DNA of 18,311 bases from an uncultured Pseudomonadota bacterium (GTDB taxonomy: Bacteria; Pseudomonadota; Gammaproteobacteria; Burkholderiales; SG8-41). Where the stretch lies: assembly GCA_946885605.1 (NCBI GenBank), contig CAMPGR010000077.1, positions 1 through 18,311 of the forward strand, given 5' to 3'. The stretch's first letter is position 1, and each line of letters starts with the position of its first letter. The translations under genes were made by a program, and so were the position numbers. The notes under the pieces are model-generated. The model was given only the letters and a program-made list of their open reading frames with translations. It had not been told where the DNA came from and did not search any database. Positions 14,583 to 18,311 of the stretch are shown piece after piece.

Positions 14583-15227
14583 TCAACCGCGTCCGGCCAC
14601 CGCGGCCCGGTAGGCCTCGCGCGCTTCATCGGGCGCGGCAATCGTCATATCGAGGTCGCGCAGCATGCCGTCCTTGAGCCCGTAGATCCAGCCGTGCACA
14701 GCGAGCGGCTGGCCGCGCTCCCAGGCATCGCGGGCTATACTGGTATGGCAGATGTTCATCACCTGCTCGATCACGTTGAGCTCGCACAGCCGGGCGGCTG
14801 CATCCGCTTCGGTCGCCGCCTCTCTCAGGCGCGCGTCGTGCTTCTCGCGCACATCCTGCACGTGCCGCAGCCAGTTGTCGCTCAAACCGATGCGCTCGCG
14901 GCGCAGCGCCGCCTGCACACCGCTGCAGCCATAGTGGCCGCAAACGATGATGTGCCGGACTTTCAGGATATCGACCGCGAACTGCATGACGGTGAGGCAG
15001 TTCAAATCGGTGTGCACCACCAGGTTCGCGACATTGCGGTGGACGAAAAGCTCTCCGGGAAGGAGATCCACGATCTCGTTGGCCGGCACCCGGCTGTCGG
15101 AGCAGCCGATCCACAGATAATCCGGATATTGCTGCTTCGAAAGCTTGAGGAAGAATTCAGGGTCCTGCGCGCGGATACGCTCGGACCATGCCTTGTTGTT
15201 TTCGAAAAGATGTTTGAGCGTTCTCAT
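14583..15227 (-). CDS. can: Beta-class carbonic anhydrase
   Basis: Interconverts CO2 and bicarbonate in the cytoplasm with a Zn-bound water. The 214-aa protein matches E. coli Can in layout: CSDSRVPANE with Cys42, Asp44 and Arg46, and CGHYGCSG with His98 and Cys101, giving the Cys-His-Cys zinc site plus the Asp/Arg dyad at the same residue numbers. The tail VHGWIYGLKDGMLRDLD is also family-typical. The open frame continues upstream to 15803, but those residues are an out-of-frame reading of the methyltransferase gene; MRTLKHLFENN is the family start. It follows the methyltransferase stop by 8 bp. Bicarbonate supply to the biotin carboxylase is a conceivable link, but carbonic anhydrase is a general housekeeping need. 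Confidence 0.95.
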   Translation of the reverse strand: MRTLKHLFENNKAWSERIRAQDPEFFLKLSKQQYPDYLWIGCSDSRVPANEIVDLLPGELFVHRNVANLVVHTDLNCLTVMQFAVDILKVRHIIVCGHYGCSGVQAALRRERIGLSDNWLRHVQDVREKHDARLREAATEADAAARLCELNVIEQVMNICHTSIARDAWERGQPLAVHGWIYGLKDGMLRDLDMTIAAPDEAREAYRAAVAGRG

Positions 15228-15235
15228 GGCGGGAA

Positions 15236-15892
15236 TCACTGTTTCTCCGCAACGATCGCATAGCGACCCTTGTCGCGTTCGGAAGTCGGCATATTCATGA
15301 ATTCGCTGATGATGGGCACCAGGCCCAGTCCGCGCAACAAATGCAGCACCTCGTGCGGCGGAAGCGAATCGTAGAAGAAAGTCTCGCCGAACATCGAATC
15401 CGTGAACGCCGGGTGCGCGGAGCCGCCCACCGTCAGCATGAGGCGTCCGCCCGACGTCAAGCAGCGTGACATGTGCTCGAGTATCGCCACATGGTGCGCC
15501 CGCTCGATGTGAAAGAGCGCATCCCAGAGAATCGCGACGGCGCAAGGCTCTTCGAACGCATACGTTTCGAGCGCCGCGTGGACCCACTGTTCTTCCGGGA
15601 ACCGCGCCCTCGCCTTCGCGAGCAGCTCTTCGGATTGATCGATGCCAAGGATGCGGTGACCGCGCGCGATGACGTATTCCGCCATCGGCCGCCCCGTGCC
15701 GCATCCGGCATCGAGTATCGTCGACCGTGGGCTCAATCCTTCCAGCAACGTGTCGAGATATGCCTGCTCGCGGCCGAAGAACGCGGTGCGGGCCCGCTCC
15801 CATTGCGGCGAGATCCGGTTGTACGCGGCTCGATTCATCGCGCGGCCGTCACATGGTTGCGGCTGCGCCGCTGCATTCAGGTTGTGCTTCAT
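15236..15892 (-). CDS. Class I SAM-dependent methyltransferase
   Basis: A 218-aa Rossmann methyltransferase. Motif I (ILDAGCGTGRPM) lies at 59-70, the acidic residue ending strand 2 (GIDQSEELL) is Asp85, and the motif IV/post region reads ILWDALFHIERAHHVAIL, then LTSGGRLMLTVGG. Length and order fit the small-molecule methyltransferases (Methyltransf_11/25 type). The substrate cannot be told. The start at 15892 is the longest option; Met19 (15838) is an alternative, and neither has a convincing Shine-Dalgarno. It is probably in an operon with the carbonic anhydrase gene 8 bp downstream, and it is divergent from the DNA ligase gene with only about 35 bp between them. Confidence 0.85.
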   Translation of the reverse strand: MKHNLNAAAQPQPCDGRAMNRAAYNRISPQWERARTAFFGREQAYLDTLLEGLSPRSTILDAGCGTGRPMAEYVIARGHRILGIDQSEELLAKARARFPEEQWVHAALETYAFEEPCAVAILWDALFHIERAHHVAILEHMSRCLTSGGRLMLTVGGSAHPAFTDSMFGETFFYDSLPPHEVLHLLRGLGLVPIISEFMNMPTSERDKGRYAIVAEKQ

Positions 15893-15927
15893 CGAACCAT
15901 GATAGCCGAATGCCGGTCTGCCCGTGT

Positions 15928-17022
<1,095 letters not shown>

Positions 17023-18125
17023 CCGGCTGGCGGCGCTTCGAGGGCTGAACGCGAGGCGGCTCTCCTCGCGCCTTGCGATAGTGCGGCGGCCACGGCGCCT
17101 CGCCCTGCCCTTCACGTTCCTGCCGCGCCGCGAGTTCGATCAGCGGCTCGAGCGTGCACGGGCGGCGATCGATGGCCTTATGAGGGTCGCCTGATTTTGC
17201 GTAGCGCGCGCGAACGGTGGCGAGAGTGAAATCGCGCGGCTCGCAGTCGGGAAGCTCGCGCCACTTGATCGGCGCCGAGACGGTCGCCTCGGGCGTTGGA
17301 CGCACCGAATACGCCCCCGCAATCGTGCGGTCGCGCGCATTCTGGTTGTAGTCGATGAAAACGCCGTGGCGTTCCTCCTTCCACCACGCGGAGGTCGCGA
17401 GCTTCGGCGCGCGTCGCTCCACTTCGCGGGCGAGCGCGAGCGCACAGCGGCGCACCTCCTCGTAAGTCCAGCGCGGCTTGATGCGCACGTAGACGTGCAG
17501 TCCGCGCTTGCCGGACGTTTTCGGCCAGCCGGCAAGCTCGAGCTCCTGCAGCACTTCGTGCACGAGGCGCCCGACTTCACGCACCTGCGGCCAGCCCACA
17601 CCCGCAACGGGATCGAGGTCGATCCGCAGCTCATCGGGGTGGTCGAGATCTTCCGCACGTACGGGATGAGGATGGAGTTCGAGGCAGCCCAGGTTCGCCA
17701 TCCACGCGAGCGCTGCCGGATCCCGCGGCACGATCTCGTCGGCGCTGCGTCCCGACGGAAAGCGGATCGTCACGACTTCGATCCATGCGGGCCGCGAGGC
17801 GGGCGCGCGCTTCTGATAGAAGAATTCCCCTTCGATGCCATTCGGATAGCGAACGAGCATGTTCGGCCTCCCGCCCGATCCACGAAGTGCGCCGTCCGCC
17901 ACTTCAAGGTAGTAGCGCACGAGGTCGAGCTTGGTATGGCCTAATTTCGGAAACAGAACCTTGTCGGGGTTCGATATGAGAACGCGCTTCTTGCCTACGG
18001 CGAGTTCTACGCCTGCATTTTTCATCCGCTACGCCCAATGCATCTCAAGGTCGCTAGGACATCGCATGGTAGTAGGAGTGCTGAGAAACGTGTTTTGTAC
18101 CGTCGAACTTCCGGGCTTGCGGACA

Positions 18126-18311
18126 CTATCGGTTTGCGGCGGAGACGTTGCCCGTCGTTTGTTCGATGAACCGGAACGTGGCCTCGAGCGCCTTCAGATT
18201 GGCATCGCGTGTCTGCTCCAGCGTCTTGCCGAGGAAATGATGGCCGACGCCGGCCAACACGATGAGTTCGTGCTTGACGCCGGCCGATCTGAGCTTTTCC
18301 GCCATGGCGAG
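18126..18311 (-). CDS. Alpha/beta hydrolase, C-terminal fragment cut by right edge
   Basis: The last 61 residues of a minus-strand gene ending at the TAG at 18128-18126. It reads LAMAEKLRSAGVKHELIVLA, then GVGHHFLGKTLEQ, then a helix and a short polar tail. This is the usual end of alpha/beta hydrolases of the dienelactone hydrolase or prolyl-oligopeptidase-like group, with the catalytic His in the GHHF turn. The nucleophile and acid lie outside the window, so activity and subgroup cannot be judged. The stretch 18026-18125 before the polymerase gene shows no convincing terminator or promoter. Confidence 0.75.
   Translation of the reverse strand, partial: LAMAEKLRSAGVKHELIVLAGVGHHFLGKTLEQTRDANLKALEATFRFIEQTTGNVSAANR

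Noticed and set aside
15228..15803. N-terminal extension of the carbonic anhydrase frame
   Set aside because: It is the methyltransferase gene read out of frame. The true protein starts at 15227 and matches E. coli Can in residue numbering.
18026..18125. Terminator or promoter between the hydrolase and the primase-polymerase
   Set aside because: I found no stable hairpin with a T run and no paired -35/-10 boxes.

Overview
This is a GC-rich, tightly packed bacterial window with no rRNA, tRNA, CRISPR array or recognisable mobile element. Protein styles fit a Gram-negative proteobacterium: a lipobox glycine-zipper outer-membrane lipoprotein, an E. coli Can-like beta carbonic anhydrase, a YfcE-type phosphoesterase and an FCD GntR regulator. 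A soil or groundwater betaproteobacterium is my best guess. The genus cannot be read from the sequence.

Region 1 (1-9938, minus strand) is one long operon read right to left. Its order is a 73-aa biotinyl carrier, carboxyltransferase A, a sulfite-oxidase-family molybdoenzyme, ETF beta, ETF alpha, carboxyltransferase B, biotin carboxylase, and an NDP-forming acyl-CoA synthetase split into a beta (ATP-grasp) and an alpha (CoA-binding) protein. The alpha gene runs off the left edge. Gaps are 4-bp ATGA overlaps up to about 45 bp, so the genes are probably co-transcribed. The set predicts activation of an organic acid to its CoA thioester, biotin-dependent carboxylation, and a redox step using ETF and molybdopterin. 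I see no acyl-CoA dehydrogenase in the window, so the ETF partner lies elsewhere or is the molybdoenzyme itself. The pathway substrate is unknown. This operon is the best candidate for an undescribed system.

Region 2 (9939-10124) is the divergent control region. Two back-to-back sigma70-like promoters have their -35 boxes inside one inverted repeat, next to a GATTGT-TG-ACAATC palindrome that suits a GntR/FCD operator. The rightward promoter drives the regulator itself, apparently from a leaderless or nearly leaderless start.

Region 3 (10125-13407, plus strand) holds the GntR regulator, a crotonase with substituted catalytic residues, a secreted SH3-like protein and an exported glycerophosphodiester phosphodiesterase, all closely spaced. 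The crotonase probably serves the region 1 pathway. The last two look like envelope or scavenging functions that share the transcript.

Region 4 (13399-15892) holds a YfcE-like phosphoesterase convergent with the phosphodiesterase gene, then a glycine-zipper lipoprotein with a good intrinsic terminator, then a minus-strand pair encoding a SAM methyltransferase and a beta carbonic anhydrase.

Region 5 (15928-18025) carries a stand-alone LigC-type ATP-dependent DNA ligase and a stand-alone LigD-type primase-polymerase. They are convergent and overlap by 53 bp at their 3' ends, making a split end-joining or gap-repair pair with no Ku gene in view. The right edge (18126-18311) holds the C-terminus of an alpha/beta hydrolase on the minus strand.
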